Positions 49,268 to 58,359 of a DNA stretch of 64,000 nucleotides are shown here, one piece after another. The translations under genes were made by a program, and so were the position numbers. Positions within the stretch are counted from its first letter, which is position 1, and each line of letters begins with the position of its first letter. Source of the stretch: Persicimonas caeni (lineage in GTDB: Bacteria; Myxococcota_A; Bradymonadia; Bradymonadales; Bradymonadaceae). Under the pieces are notes generated by a model. It was not told the origin of the DNA. It saw nothing but the letters and a program-made list of their open reading frames with translations, and did not search any database. The DNA lies in NCBI RefSeq assembly GCF_006517175.1, contig NZ_CP041186.1:6041074-6105073 (forward strand), written 5' to 3'.

Positions 49268-50077
49268 TCACTCGTCGCCCTCCTTCACGCGCAGCTTGGG
49301 CAGCGCGTCTGGGGTGACGTCGAGCTTGTCGCGGGCGTCGAAGTCCGGGTGGGCGCCCCACTTGTCGAGCAGGTAGCGCCGGCCGGTGACTTCCGCCTCG
49401 CCGTCTTCGCGCGCTTGGGCGCACAAGCCGTCGGCGCCTTCGCCGTGGACTTGGCGGTAGTCGACCAGGATGTGGGGGACCCAGCGCGTCCGGTCGGGGT
49501 AGCGCAGGGCGACGCGCACGAAGAAGTCCCAGTCCTCGAGCCAGCGGCAGTCTTCGTCCCACCCGCCGACCTCTCGGGCGATGCCACGGCGGTGGAGGAT
49601 GCCGTTGGTGTCGGGGCACTTGAGCTTCCAGACATCGTCGAGGGAGTACTGCCGGCGAAGCTCGTCGGTGTGCTCGATGCGTCGCCAGCGGCCGGTGGCG
49701 TCGCGCTCCCAGAAGGTGATGGAAGCGCCGCAATACCATAACACGTCGTCGGGGTGGGCACGGGTGGCGGAGAGCACGCGTTCGAGGAAGGAGTCGCGCC
49801 AGGCGTTGTCTGAGTCGAGGTAGGCGACGTAATCGCCCGCGGCTCGGTCGAGGCCTGCGTTTCGCGCGGCCGAGGGGCCGGCGTTTTCGGTGCGGATGGA
49901 GGTGATGCGCGGGTCGCGGAACTCCTCGAGCAGGCGTTGGGTGCAGTCGGTCGAGCCGTCGTCGACGACGAGGAGTTCCCAGCGCGGCTCGGTCTGGGCG
50001 AGGACGCTCTGGATGGCGCGCCACAAGACGTAGGCGCGGTTGTAGGTAGGCAGGATGATGGAGACGAACGGTTCCAT
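49268..50077 (-). CDS. Family 2 glycosyltransferase
   Basis: A 269-aa inverting glycosyltransferase of GT2 (GT-A fold). It opens VSIILPTYNRAYVLWRAIQS, followed by VVDDGSTD (nucleotide sugar binding), SAARNAGLDRAAGDYVAYLD and the DSDN metal-binding motif (about 88-91). WLEDWDFFVRVALR is the usual acceptor-side ED motif region. There are no membrane segments. The sugar and acceptor cannot be told from sequence. It is a single gene with no polysaccharide cluster around it. Confidence 0.92.
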   Translation of the reverse strand: MEPFVSIILPTYNRAYVLWRAIQSVLAQTEPRWELLVVDDGSTDCTQRLLEEFRDPRITSIRTENAGPSAARNAGLDRAAGDYVAYLDSDNAWRDSFLERVLSATRAHPDDVLWYCGASITFWERDATGRWRRIEHTDELRRQYSLDDVWKLKCPDTNGILHRRGIAREVGGWDEDCRWLEDWDFFVRVALRYPDRTRWVPHILVDYRQVHGEGADGLCAQAREDGEAEVTGRRYLLDKWGAHPDFDARDKLDVTPDALPKLRVKEGDE

Positions 50078-50272
50078 ATCGGGAGTTCACGGCAGTGGTG
50101 ATGTGCAGAGGCGCTGCGCAAAGGTCGCATGCTCGGCGCATTGTGGCGAGGCGCGACATTTGGTGGAGCGGACTACGAGGTTAGCTTTCGGGTGAGTTGT
50201 CCGTGGTTTGGCCGGCCGTGGGCTCGAGCTCGGCCGAATCGTAGTCATAACCTCGTGCACATGGAGTACGTC

Positions 50273-50623
50273 ATGGAGAAAGCATCCTGGGAGAGTGGAG
50301 TCACCCTCATTTTGGGCGTGTGGCTATTCGTCTCGCCCTTTTTCGGCCTCGGCGACGCAACGGCGGCGGCCACCTGGAACTCGTGGCTCATCGGAGGGCT
50401 GGTGGCGGTGGTGTCGCTCTTTGGTTTGAGCCGGCCGCGCGTTTGGGAGGAGTTCGTCAACCTAGCGGCGGGGATTTGGATCTTCTTCGCGCCATATCTC
50501 TACAACTACAGCGGGGTCGCGGACGCGGCGTGGAACCACCTGCTCGTCGGCGGGGCGATCGCGGCGATCGCCGCGTACGGATTGCTGCAGCGGCGAGCCT
50601 TCAACCGGACCACCCCCGCCTGA
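50273..50623 (+). CDS. SPW repeat membrane protein
   Basis: A 116-aa membrane protein. ATG 50273 was chosen because GGAG lies 6 nt upstream; ATG 50261 is in frame. It has four hydrophobic segments in two similar halves. Each half starts with a W-rich helix (LILGVWLFVSPFFGLGDA; NLAAGIWIFFAPYLYNYS) and continues with a second helix (WNSWLIGGLVAVVSLFG; WNHLLVGGAIAAIAAYG). This is the SPW duplication (SPW family). The role is unknown. It converges on the His/Met-rich lipoprotein gene, 10 bp away. Confidence 0.88.
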   Translation: MEKASWESGVTLILGVWLFVSPFFGLGDATAAATWNSWLIGGLVAVVSLFGLSRPRVWEEFVNLAAGIWIFFAPYLYNYSGVADAAWNHLLVGGAIAAIAAYGLLQRRAFNRTTPA

Positions 50624-50633
50624 GGGCTGCGAC

Positions 50634-51266
50634 TTAGCGACGATGATGGTGGTCACCGTCCATCATCCAGTGGTGGCCGCGGCCGGACATGCCGTCGTAG
50701 GCTTGGCAGCCATCCATCATCGGACCCCACTGGGGGCCGTCGTCGCCGACGGTCCCCATCATTTCATCGCACCGCTCCCACATGTGATCGGCGTAGCCGA
50801 GCATCGCGTCGCGGTGGCGAGTCGCCTCGCGTCGAGCCTGGGCGATATCGTCCGAGGCACAAGCGGCCTGGGCGTGATGGTCGAGCTCGGCGCGCATCGC
50901 TTCGGCCACGCAGTGCACATCGGCGAGGGACTCGCCGCGGTGGTGGTGCATGTAGGTGTCCATCGACTCGCTCATGTCCATCATGTGCCCGACGCGGGGG
51001 GCGACCCGGTCGTGATACGCCTCGTGCACGCGCCGGCAGTCTTCGGCGTCGGCTGTCTGGGAGGATGCCATGTGCTCGCCGTAGTCCTCGGCGGCCGCGC
51101 GCACCTCCCCGGTCACGGTCTGAAATTCGGTGATCTCGGCCCGGGTGGCCGGCTGCAGCGCGTCGTCGTTCGCCGAGCCGCATCCCGCCGCGACGAGGGC
51201 CAGCAGGGCGACCACGGCCGCCGACGCCCCCACCAAGAGTGTCCACTTCGATCGCTTCGTTCTCAT
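50634..51266 (-). CDS. His/Met-rich lipoprotein, likely copper binding
   Basis: A 210-aa lipoprotein from ATG 51266 (GAGGAG upstream; the open frame runs to 51362 without a site). The signal peptide ends LVAAGC. The mature protein is helical with many His and Met: GHMMDMSESMDTYMHHHRGE, HMWERCDEMMGTVGDDG, and the C-terminus GRGHHWMMDGDHHHRR. Four cysteines are also present. Such Met/His clusters bind copper, and the gene is divergent from copA-copB. It probably buffers or senses periplasmic copper. It is not a member of a family I can name. Confidence 0.8.
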   Translation of the reverse strand: MRTKRSKWTLLVGASAAVVALLALVAAGCGSANDDALQPATRAEITEFQTVTGEVRAAAEDYGEHMASSQTADAEDCRRVHEAYHDRVAPRVGHMMDMSESMDTYMHHHRGESLADVHCVAEAMRAELDHHAQAACASDDIAQARREATRHRDAMLGYADHMWERCDEMMGTVGDDGPQWGPMMDGCQAYDGMSGRGHHWMMDGDHHHRR

Positions 51267-51656
51267 CCGTTCGCTCCTCAAATCCAAGTTGCGAGCGTGC
51301 AGCGCACGCTCTCGGTCACTCCGTCCGGGCCCACCGGTCTCATCCGTCTTCAAGAGCAGCAAGAAGAGTGCCAGCGCAGGACGCCCATAGGTGTGTTCTG
51401 ACGCGGAAATGTCGGGTCCAGGCGCGCACTATTCACGAGCGAGGGTGGAAATACGCAGATTTAGCGCGTGTGTGTGCGTTTTTATGTGGCGTGAGGGTTT
51501 GGTGGGAGTGGCCAACACTGCCCAAGAACGGCTGAGCGCGTGGGCACGCCGCCTTCGAGCCGGCCGTGAAGGCGTGGGCGCCGGCGAATCGTGGACATCT
51601 GCTCGATGAACCTTAGTTTAGCGACACGTTACTCCTGTACTGAAAGGGAGCTTGTC

Positions 51657-53534
51657 GTGTCTGACAATTCTGATTCGAAAGAACCACCTATCTCAAACAA
51701 GCAGCCGCGCTTGTCCAGGCGAAGCTTCGTCAAAGGGGCGGCGGCCGGCCTGGCCGGCTTGGCCATCTCGCCGTCGTTGCAGGCCAAGTCAAAACCCAAA
51801 GGGGTGGCCGGCAACTTTAGCGTGCTCGACGCGAGCAAGCCCGGCGGCATCGACCTTTACATCGAGCGCAAGGACCTGCTCATCGACGGCAAGGTCGGGC
51901 GTCCGATTACGATCAATGGGTCGATTCCCGGGCCGGTTATTCGTATGAAGGAGGGGCGCGAGGCGCTGATGCGGGTGCACAACCGGCTGGGTGAGTCGAC
52001 CTCGATTCACTGGCACGGCATGCTCGTGCCCTTCAACATGGACGGGGTGCCGGGCATCAGCTTTCCGGGCATCGACCCCGGCGAGACGTTTACCTATAAG
52101 TTCGACGTGCGCCAAAACGGCACCTACTGGTACCACAGCCACACCGGCCTGCAGGAGCAGTTGGGCCACTACGGCCAGCTCATCGTCGAGCCCGAGGATG
52201 ATGACCCGGTCGACTACGACGTCGAGCACACCATCGTCTTGTCGGATTGGACCTTCGAGGATCCGACGACGGCGTTCAAAAAGCTCAAGACGATGGAGGG
52301 GTATTACAACTTCCAGCGACCCACGATCGCCAACCTCGACGACCAGGTGAAGGCGACCGACAAGGGCCTGATGGAGGTCATCGGCAAGCGGCTCAACTGG
52401 GATTGGATGCGCATGGATCCCACCGACATCGCCGACATCACCGGGTCGACCTACACCTACCTGCTCAACGGACGCAGCGCCCGGGAGAACCCGACGTTTA
52501 CCGCCGAGCCGGGCCAGAAGGTGCGATTTCGCATCACCAACGCGGCGACGATGAGCTACTTCGACTTTCGCATCCCGGGCTTGCCGATGACGGTGGTCAA
52601 TGCGGACGGCCAGAACGTCGAGCCGGTCGAGACCGACGAGCTGCGTATCGCCGTCGCCGAGACTTACGACGTGGTCGTTACCCTGCCCGACGACAAGGCC
52701 TACACCGTCTTTGCCGAGGCGATGGACCGGAGCGGCTATGCCCGCGGCACGCTCGCCCCCAAAGAAGGGATGGCCGCCAAGGTGCCCGAGCTGAGGCGAC
52801 GGCCGATGCTTACGATGGCCGATATGGGCATGGTGCACGGGTCGATGAAAATGGCGAAGAAGGCGATGGGCGGCGAGATGGAGATGGCCAAGCCTGTCAA
52901 ATACGAGGCTCACGACGAGGCGAAGGTCTCGCCCATCAAAAACCGCACGGAGTTGCCGGTCAAAGACCTGCCCACCATGGTCGAGCACGGCCCTGACGAG
53001 CACGGCCCGGGCAGCATTACGATGGCCAAGAATGCCTATCGTCAGTTCGACGAGCCGGGCGTCGGTCTGGGCGACGACAATCGTCGGGTGTTGAGCTACG
53101 GCCAGCTCAAGGTCCTCGAGACTCCCAAGGACCGCCGGCCGCCGACGCGCGAGATCAACCTGCACCTGACCGGCAACATGCACCAGTACATCTGGGGCTT
53201 TAACGGCAAGAAGTGGTCCGAGTCGCAGATGATCCGGTTCAAGTACGGCGAGCGGCTGCGCATCAACATGATCAACGACACGATGATGAATCACCCCATT
53301 CACCTGCACGGCATGTGGATGGACCTGTACGTGGGCCACGAGTACGGCAAGAACCCGCGCAAGCACACGGTCAACGTGCAGCCGGCCGAGCTTCTGACCG
53401 TCGACATCACCGCCGATGCGCCCGGCCAGTGGGCGTTTCACTGTCACCTGCTGTACCACATGAAAGCAGGCATGTTCCGCACCGTCGCCGTCGTCCGAGA
53501 CCTCGAAGGGGAGCCGATCGATGCTGAAGCTTGA
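51657..53534 (+). CDS. copA: Multicopper oxidase, CopA family
   Basis: A 625-aa periplasmic copper-resistance oxidase. GTG 51657 was chosen (AAAGGGAG upstream). A Tat signal is present: SRRSFVKGAAAG, then a short hydrophobic run ending in QAKS. Copper ligands are all visible: HWHG and HSHTG in the first cupredoxin domain, HPIHLHG and HCHLLYHMKAGM in the last. The Met-rich segment between domains 2 and 3 (GMVHGSMKMAKKAMGGEMEM) is typical of CopA and binds extra copper. It overlaps copB by 14 nt, so the pair is translated together. Expression is probably copper-induced, but I see no clear CopR or Cus box. Confidence 0.96.
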   Translation: MSDNSDSKEPPISNKQPRLSRRSFVKGAAAGLAGLAISPSLQAKSKPKGVAGNFSVLDASKPGGIDLYIERKDLLIDGKVGRPITINGSIPGPVIRMKEGREALMRVHNRLGESTSIHWHGMLVPFNMDGVPGISFPGIDPGETFTYKFDVRQNGTYWYHSHTGLQEQLGHYGQLIVEPEDDDPVDYDVEHTIVLSDWTFEDPTTAFKKLKTMEGYYNFQRPTIANLDDQVKATDKGLMEVIGKRLNWDWMRMDPTDIADITGSTYTYLLNGRSARENPTFTAEPGQKVRFRITNAATMSYFDFRIPGLPMTVVNADGQNVEPVETDELRIAVAETYDVVVTLPDDKAYTVFAEAMDRSGYARGTLAPKEGMAAKVPELRRRPMLTMADMGMVHGSMKMAKKAMGGEMEMAKPVKYEAHDEAKVSPIKNRTELPVKDLPTMVEHGPDEHGPGSITMAKNAYRQFDEPGVGLGDDNRRVLSYGQLKVLETPKDRRPPTREINLHLTGNMHQYIWGFNGKKWSESQMIRFKYGERLRINMINDTMMNHPIHLHGMWMDLYVGHEYGKNPRKHTVNVQPAELLTVDITADAPGQWAFHCHLLYHMKAGMFRTVAVVRDLEGEPIDAEA

Positions 53535-54450
53535 ACACGCTGCTGTAATGACGCTGGTTGCTTTGTGTGTGGCTGCGCCGAGTTCGACGGTTTGGGCTCA
53601 GGAGGTGGAGAAGAGTGAGGAAGGGGTAGAGAAGGGTGAGGAAGAGGTAGATGGGGGGGAGGAAGATGTAGGTGGGGGTGAGGAAGAGGACCAGGGCCCG
53701 CTGTTGCCCGAGGGGATGACGCTCGACGAGGTGCTCGACCGGGCCGAGAAGCCCGCGCCCGAGGACTTCCCCGACCCGGTGCCCGACGACCAGTTTCGCT
53801 TCTTCTTGCTCGTCGACCAGCTCGAGTATCGCTACGACCTAGAGGACGAGCCCGACCAGGTGGGCACCGAGCTGCAGGGGTATGTCGGCGGCGACTACAA
53901 CCGCCTGTGGCTCAAGAGTGAGGGCGAGGCCGGCTGGCAGGGAGACGCGGGTTTCGAGGGCGAGTCGGAGAACGATTTGGTCTACGGCCGGCTGATATCG
54001 CCGTTTTGGCACGCCCAAATCGGCGCGCAATACGCCAACGAGTGGACCGAGGACAAATACGAGGACATCTGGGCCGGCGCGCTCGCCCTGCAGGGGCTGG
54101 CGCCGGGCATGTTCGAGCTCGACGCGTCGCTGTACGTAACCCAAAACCTCAACATGCTCGCCGACTTAGAGGCCGAGTACGATATCCGCATCACCCAAAG
54201 GCTCGTCTTCCAGCCTCGGGTCGAGCTGAGCTTTGCGGCCCAGGATATCGAAGAGCGGGGCATCGGCGTCGGGCTGACCAAGGTGGTCGGCGATCTGAGG
54301 CTTCGCTACGAGGTTTTGCGCGAGTTCGCGCCCTATGTGGGCGCGCGCTATCAGGGGCTCACCTTCGAGACGGCTGATCTGGCCGAGGCGGAGGGCGAGG
54401 ACACCAGCCGGTTCTTCGTGCTCGGCGGCGTGCGCTTTGCGGTCTACTGA
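53521..54450 (+). CDS. copB: Copper resistance protein CopB
   Basis: A 309-aa outer-membrane beta-barrel of the CopB family. A signal peptide ends SSTVWAQ. A Glu/Gly-rich low-complexity segment (residues about 30-60) replaces the Met/His-rich stretch often seen there. The barrel part matches the family: FRFFLLVDQLEYRYDLEDEP, GYVGGDYNRLWLKSEGEAGW, ENDLVYGRLISPFWHAQIGA, FELDASLYVT, and a last strand ending FAVY. It overlaps copA and shares its transcript, which ends at the terminator at 54504. Confidence 0.93.
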   Translation: MLKLEHAAVMTLVALCVAAPSSTVWAQEVEKSEEGVEKGEEEVDGGEEDVGGGEEEDQGPLLPEGMTLDEVLDRAEKPAPEDFPDPVPDDQFRFFLLVDQLEYRYDLEDEPDQVGTELQGYVGGDYNRLWLKSEGEAGWQGDAGFEGESENDLVYGRLISPFWHAQIGAQYANEWTEDKYEDIWAGALALQGLAPGMFELDASLYVTQNLNMLADLEAEYDIRITQRLVFQPRVELSFAAQDIEERGIGVGLTKVVGDLRLRYEVLREFAPYVGARYQGLTFETADLAEAEGEDTSRFFVLGGVRFAVY

Positions 54451-54503
54451 GTAACGAGCCGTGTGAAGCATGTCACACGCACGAGTTGTGGCGGATGACT
54501 CTC

Positions 54504-54538
54504 GGCCGGAGCCTTCTATTGGGGCTCCGGCCTTTTTT
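54504..54538 (+). terminator. Terminator after copB
   Basis: GGCCGGAGCC and GGCTCCGGCC form a 10-bp stem followed by six T. It separates the copper operon from the convergent sbcC. Confidence 0.9.
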
Positions 54539-54540
54539 GT

Positions 54541-57500
54541 TCACTGCTGCTCCAACACCACCTTCGAGCGGCCCTCCTGCTGGGGCTCGACGCGGACCTG
54601 GCTGGTGATGCGGTCCTGGAGCGCCTCGACGTGGCTGATGACGCCGACGGTGCGCCCGGAGCGGGCGTGCAGCTCGTTGAGGATGCCCACGGCGTTGCTC
54701 AAGCTGTCGCGGTCGAGGGTGCCGAAACCCTCGTCGAGGAAGAGCGTCTCGATGGGCATCTTGATCTGTTGCTGGTCGGCCAACGCCAGCGCCAGGGCCA
54801 GCGAGACGAGGAAGGTCTCGCCGCCCGACAGGGTGCTCAGCGAGCGGGCTTCGCCGGCGTGGTAGCGGTCGACGATCTCGAAGTCGAGGGTCGGCAGGCC
54901 GCTCTTTTCGTCGTGCTGGGTCTTGAGGCGGTAGCGCGGGTGGAGTTCGCGCAGGCGATGGTTGGCGCTGTCGACGATGCGGTCGAGGTTGAGCGCCTGG
55001 GCGAATTGCTTGAAGCGCTCGCCGCCGCCCACGCCGATGAGCCGGTTGAGCTCGTTCCAGCCCTCATACTCCTCTTTTTGAGCGTCGCGCTCTTCGAGCA
55101 GCTCGCGGAAATCGGCGAGCTTGGTGCGCAGTTGGTCGATCTCCTGGCGGAGCGCGCCGATGCGTTGGTTGTAGACGGCGACGGCATCGTCGAGCTGTTC
55201 CTCGGCACCGCGCAGGGTCTCGACGTCGTAGTCGCCGGGCACGAAGTCCTCGGGCTTTTGCTCGTCGTGTTGGGTGAGCTTGGCGTCGAGGCTCTTGATG
55301 TCGCGGGCGGCGTCGTGCAGGGCAGTCTCGATGCCCTCGCACAGTGCCTCGAGGCGGCTGCGCTCGTCAGCTTCGAGGAGCGCCGCGTCGACCTCCTCGA
55401 CCGTGGAGACGCCGTCGATGGCCGCGATGGCCTTGTCGAGCTCGGCTCGGGCAGCCTTTAGATCGCCGGTGAGCTCCTCGCGGCGCGTCTTGGCGCGCGC
55501 CAGATCGTCTTTGGCCTTTTGCGCCGCCTTCTCGACCTTTTGACGCTCCTCGCTGCGCGCCTCTTTGGCGCTGCGGGCGGCTTTGATGGTCTTCGCGTGC
55601 AGCTCCTCGACGGCGTCGGGGTCTCGGCCGTCGAGCTTCGTGGCAAGTGTCTCTTCCAGCGTGCCGGCGCGGTCTCGCGCCTTTTTGAAGTCCGCTTCGG
55701 CCGCCGCGAGGTTCTCTTTGGCGTTGTCGCGGTGGGTCTCGGCCTGCGCGTAGGTTTGCTCGGCGTCGGTCAGCGCCTTGGCTACCTTGTCGGCGGCGTC
55801 TTTGGCTGCCTTGTAGCCGGCGAAACGCTCCTGGGCGCCCTCCAGAGCCCCTTCGAAGTCGGGCGTGTCGTCGGCAAGACGGACCTCGATGCCGGCGGCG
55901 TCGAATTTGCGGCGAAGCTCCACGCGCGCAGCGTCGGCCTCGTCGACGGCAGCTCGATGCTCGACCTTGGCCGTCTTTTCGTTGTTGCGCGCGTTCTCGA
56001 GGCGACGCGCCATATCCTTTTGTTTCTCTTCGAGCGTCTCGCTGTCGGCCTTGGCCTCTTTCAAGGCGGCGCGGGCGTCTGCGAGGGCGTCTTCGGCGGT
56101 GTTGAGCGCCTGTTTTTGCTGCTCGAGCGCGTCGAGCTTTTCCGACAGTGCGTCCCCTGCAGCGTCGATCTCTTGCTCGGCCGTCTCCGTGTCGGGAGCG
56201 AAGGCCTCCAGCGCTTCGCCGACCTTGGCGGTCGTCTCGTCGATGGCGCCGAGGAGCCTTTCGAGCTCGTCATCGGCGGCTTCGAGCTTGGCGGCGAGGC
56301 GCGTGACGGTCTCGGCGTGCGTCACCTTGGTCTTCGTTTGCTCCTCGATGCGAGCCTCGAGCGCGTCGAGCTGCTCGCGAAGCTCGGCGGCCTCCTCCTG
56401 GAGGCGCTCTCGCTCCTGTTGGTCGTCTTTCTCGCGTGCGTCGAGGGCCTCGGCGCCGTAGTGATCGATGCGCGGGTGCTCTTCGTCGCCGCACACGGGA
56501 CAAGGCGCGCCTTCGTGCAGTGTGCGGCGAAGCTCGGCGGCGAGCAGATTCTGGTCGAGCTCGGTAATGCGAGCGGCGAGCTTGTCGGCGTCGGCCTCGA
56601 GCTTCGTGCGTCTCTCGGCGAGACTGTCGAGTTGCTCGTCAGCTTCGGCAACCTTCGCCGCGGCTTCCTCTTTGTGTTTGGCGAGCTCGCCGCGCTCGTC
56701 GCGTTTGGCACGAAGCTCACCGACGAGCTTCGTGAGCTCGCCCAAGGCCTCGCGGCGGCGCGTCACCGCCTGCATCTGCGCGTTGAGCTCGTCGTAGCGC
56801 TCGCGCGGCTTTTCGGCGTCGCCCAACAGTTCGGCGAGCTTCGCTTCGGCGTCTTCGACCGCCTCTTCGAGCGGGGCGAGTTCGGTTTGCTTGGCCTGGA
56901 GTTCTTCGTCGAGCGTCGCCTTCTTGTCGACCTTCTGGGCGATATCCTCTTGCACTTCCTCGAGCTTCGTCGAGGCGCGCTCGACGCGCTCTTCGGTATT
57001 TGCGAGGGCGTGCAGTTCGGCCTGCAGGGCTGCGATGGCGGTGTCGAGTTCGGCGTCGCCGGCGCGCTCGGACAGCCGGGCGGCGGCCTTGTCCTTGGAC
57101 GCCTCGGCCTCCTTCTTCGCCTCGCTCGCCTTCTCGACCGTCGCCTTGGCGTTGTCGAGTGCCTCGCGCTTTTCGTCGACCTTGGTCGACAGCTCGCCCC
57201 GTTGTTGACGGGCGTTCTTGAGGTCGCTCTTGATCGATTTGGCTTCCTCGATCTGGGGCTTGATCTCGGCGAAGGCCGCTTCGGCGGCGTCGAGTGCGTC
57301 CTTGGCTTCTTTTTCGGCTTCGCGGGCGGACCCCAGGGCTTCGGCCTTGGCGTCGCAGATCTCGGCGAGTTCGGGGAGCTTCTCGTCGAGCGTCTCGATG
57401 TCGCCTTCGAGCCGGCGCACCTCCCGGAGCGGCTCACGCGCCGGGGCGGCCTTGCGGTCGGCGTCGCGACGGGCGAACGCCTCGGCGTGCTCTTCTTTGG

Positions 57501-58359
57501 CGGCCAAGGCTTGCTTCTGCGCCTCTCGGGCAGCGTCGAGTTCGTCCTCGAATCGAGCGTGTTGCTCGAGCCACTCGCGGCGAAGCTTGGCGGCGTCGCG
57601 CCAGGCTTCGAGCTCGTCGCAGTCGTGTTGATCGCGGACGAGGCGTTGCTCGGCGGCGTCGATCTCTTCGGGGGTGGCCCCGTCGAAATTGGCCACGCGG
57701 TCTTCGAGCAGCTCGAGTCGGTCACGCTCCTGTCGCCAGCGCTGCTGGGCGAGGCGCCCGAGACGTTGGTAATCGCCGGTGTCGGTCAGCCGCTCCAGAA
57801 TCGCGGCCTTCTCGCTGGGGCTGGCCTTGAGCAACGCCGAGAAGTCGCCCTGGGCGAGCATGACGCTTCGCAAGAAGTCGGCCAGCGTCATCCCGTCGAG
57901 GACCTCGTTGAAGACGTCCCGGTACTCGGTCTGCTTGGTTGTGCTGACGATGGTCTCCCACTCGCCGTCGGCCTTCATGCGGTGCAGTTCGCGGCGTGGG
58001 TCTTGCGGGGTGCCGTCGGACTTGTCGTGCGCGCGCCAAAACTCCCAGACAGCATTGTAGCGAACGCGCTCGCCCTGGGCGGCGTCGAGCAGGCTGAAGA
58101 CGACGCCGGCCTTGGAGCGGCCGGTGCCCCGCGAGTTGACCTGCGCGCCGATGCCGGCCGCGCCGCCGTCGGCGTCGGTCTGACGTGGCGTGGTGCCGAA
58201 GAGGGCCAGGCAAATCGCGTCCAGAATGGTCGTCTTGCCCGAGCCGGTCGGCCCCATGATCAGGTAGAGCGGCACGTCGGCAAATTCACCGTCGATGTCG
58301 ACGGGGTTGTCGCCGTATAGCGAGTTGATATTGGTGATGTCGATGCGATGAAATTGCAT
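54541..58359 (-). CDS. sbcC: Exonuclease SbcCD, ATPase subunit SbcC
   Basis: A 1272-aa SMC-like ATPase that works with SbcD in DNA end processing and cleavage of hairpins. The N-terminal head has GPTGSGKTTILDAICLALFG (Walker A) near 35-54 and QGDFSALLKASPSEKA near 170. Two very long coiled coils flank a zinc hook, CPVCGDEEH (about 625-633). The C-terminal head has LSGGETFLVSLALALALADQ (signature) and FLDEGFGTLD (Walker B). It overlaps sbcD by one base (TAATG). Length is somewhat above the Escherichia coli protein (1048 aa) because the coiled coils are longer. Confidence 0.96.
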   Translation of the reverse strand: MQFHRIDITNINSLYGDNPVDIDGEFADVPLYLIMGPTGSGKTTILDAICLALFGTTPRQTDADGGAAGIGAQVNSRGTGRSKAGVVFSLLDAAQGERVRYNAVWEFWRAHDKSDGTPQDPRRELHRMKADGEWETIVSTTKQTEYRDVFNEVLDGMTLADFLRSVMLAQGDFSALLKASPSEKAAILERLTDTGDYQRLGRLAQQRWRQERDRLELLEDRVANFDGATPEEIDAAEQRLVRDQHDCDELEAWRDAAKLRREWLEQHARFEDELDAAREAQKQALAAKEEHAEAFARRDADRKAAPAREPLREVRRLEGDIETLDEKLPELAEICDAKAEALGSAREAEKEAKDALDAAEAAFAEIKPQIEEAKSIKSDLKNARQQRGELSTKVDEKREALDNAKATVEKASEAKKEAEASKDKAAARLSERAGDAELDTAIAALQAELHALANTEERVERASTKLEEVQEDIAQKVDKKATLDEELQAKQTELAPLEEAVEDAEAKLAELLGDAEKPRERYDELNAQMQAVTRRREALGELTKLVGELRAKRDERGELAKHKEEAAAKVAEADEQLDSLAERRTKLEADADKLAARITELDQNLLAAELRRTLHEGAPCPVCGDEEHPRIDHYGAEALDAREKDDQQERERLQEEAAELREQLDALEARIEEQTKTKVTHAETVTRLAAKLEAADDELERLLGAIDETTAKVGEALEAFAPDTETAEQEIDAAGDALSEKLDALEQQKQALNTAEDALADARAALKEAKADSETLEEKQKDMARRLENARNNEKTAKVEHRAAVDEADAARVELRRKFDAAGIEVRLADDTPDFEGALEGAQERFAGYKAAKDAADKVAKALTDAEQTYAQAETHRDNAKENLAAAEADFKKARDRAGTLEETLATKLDGRDPDAVEELHAKTIKAARSAKEARSEERQKVEKAAQKAKDDLARAKTRREELTGDLKAARAELDKAIAAIDGVSTVEEVDAALLEADERSRLEALCEGIETALHDAARDIKSLDAKLTQHDEQKPEDFVPGDYDVETLRGAEEQLDDAVAVYNQRIGALRQEIDQLRTKLADFRELLEERDAQKEEYEGWNELNRLIGVGGGERFKQFAQALNLDRIVDSANHRLRELHPRYRLKTQHDEKSGLPTLDFEIVDRYHAGEARSLSTLSGGETFLVSLALALALADQQQIKMPIETLFLDEGFGTLDRDSLSNAVGILNELHARSGRTVGVISHVEALQDRITSQVRVEPQQEGRSKVVLEQQ

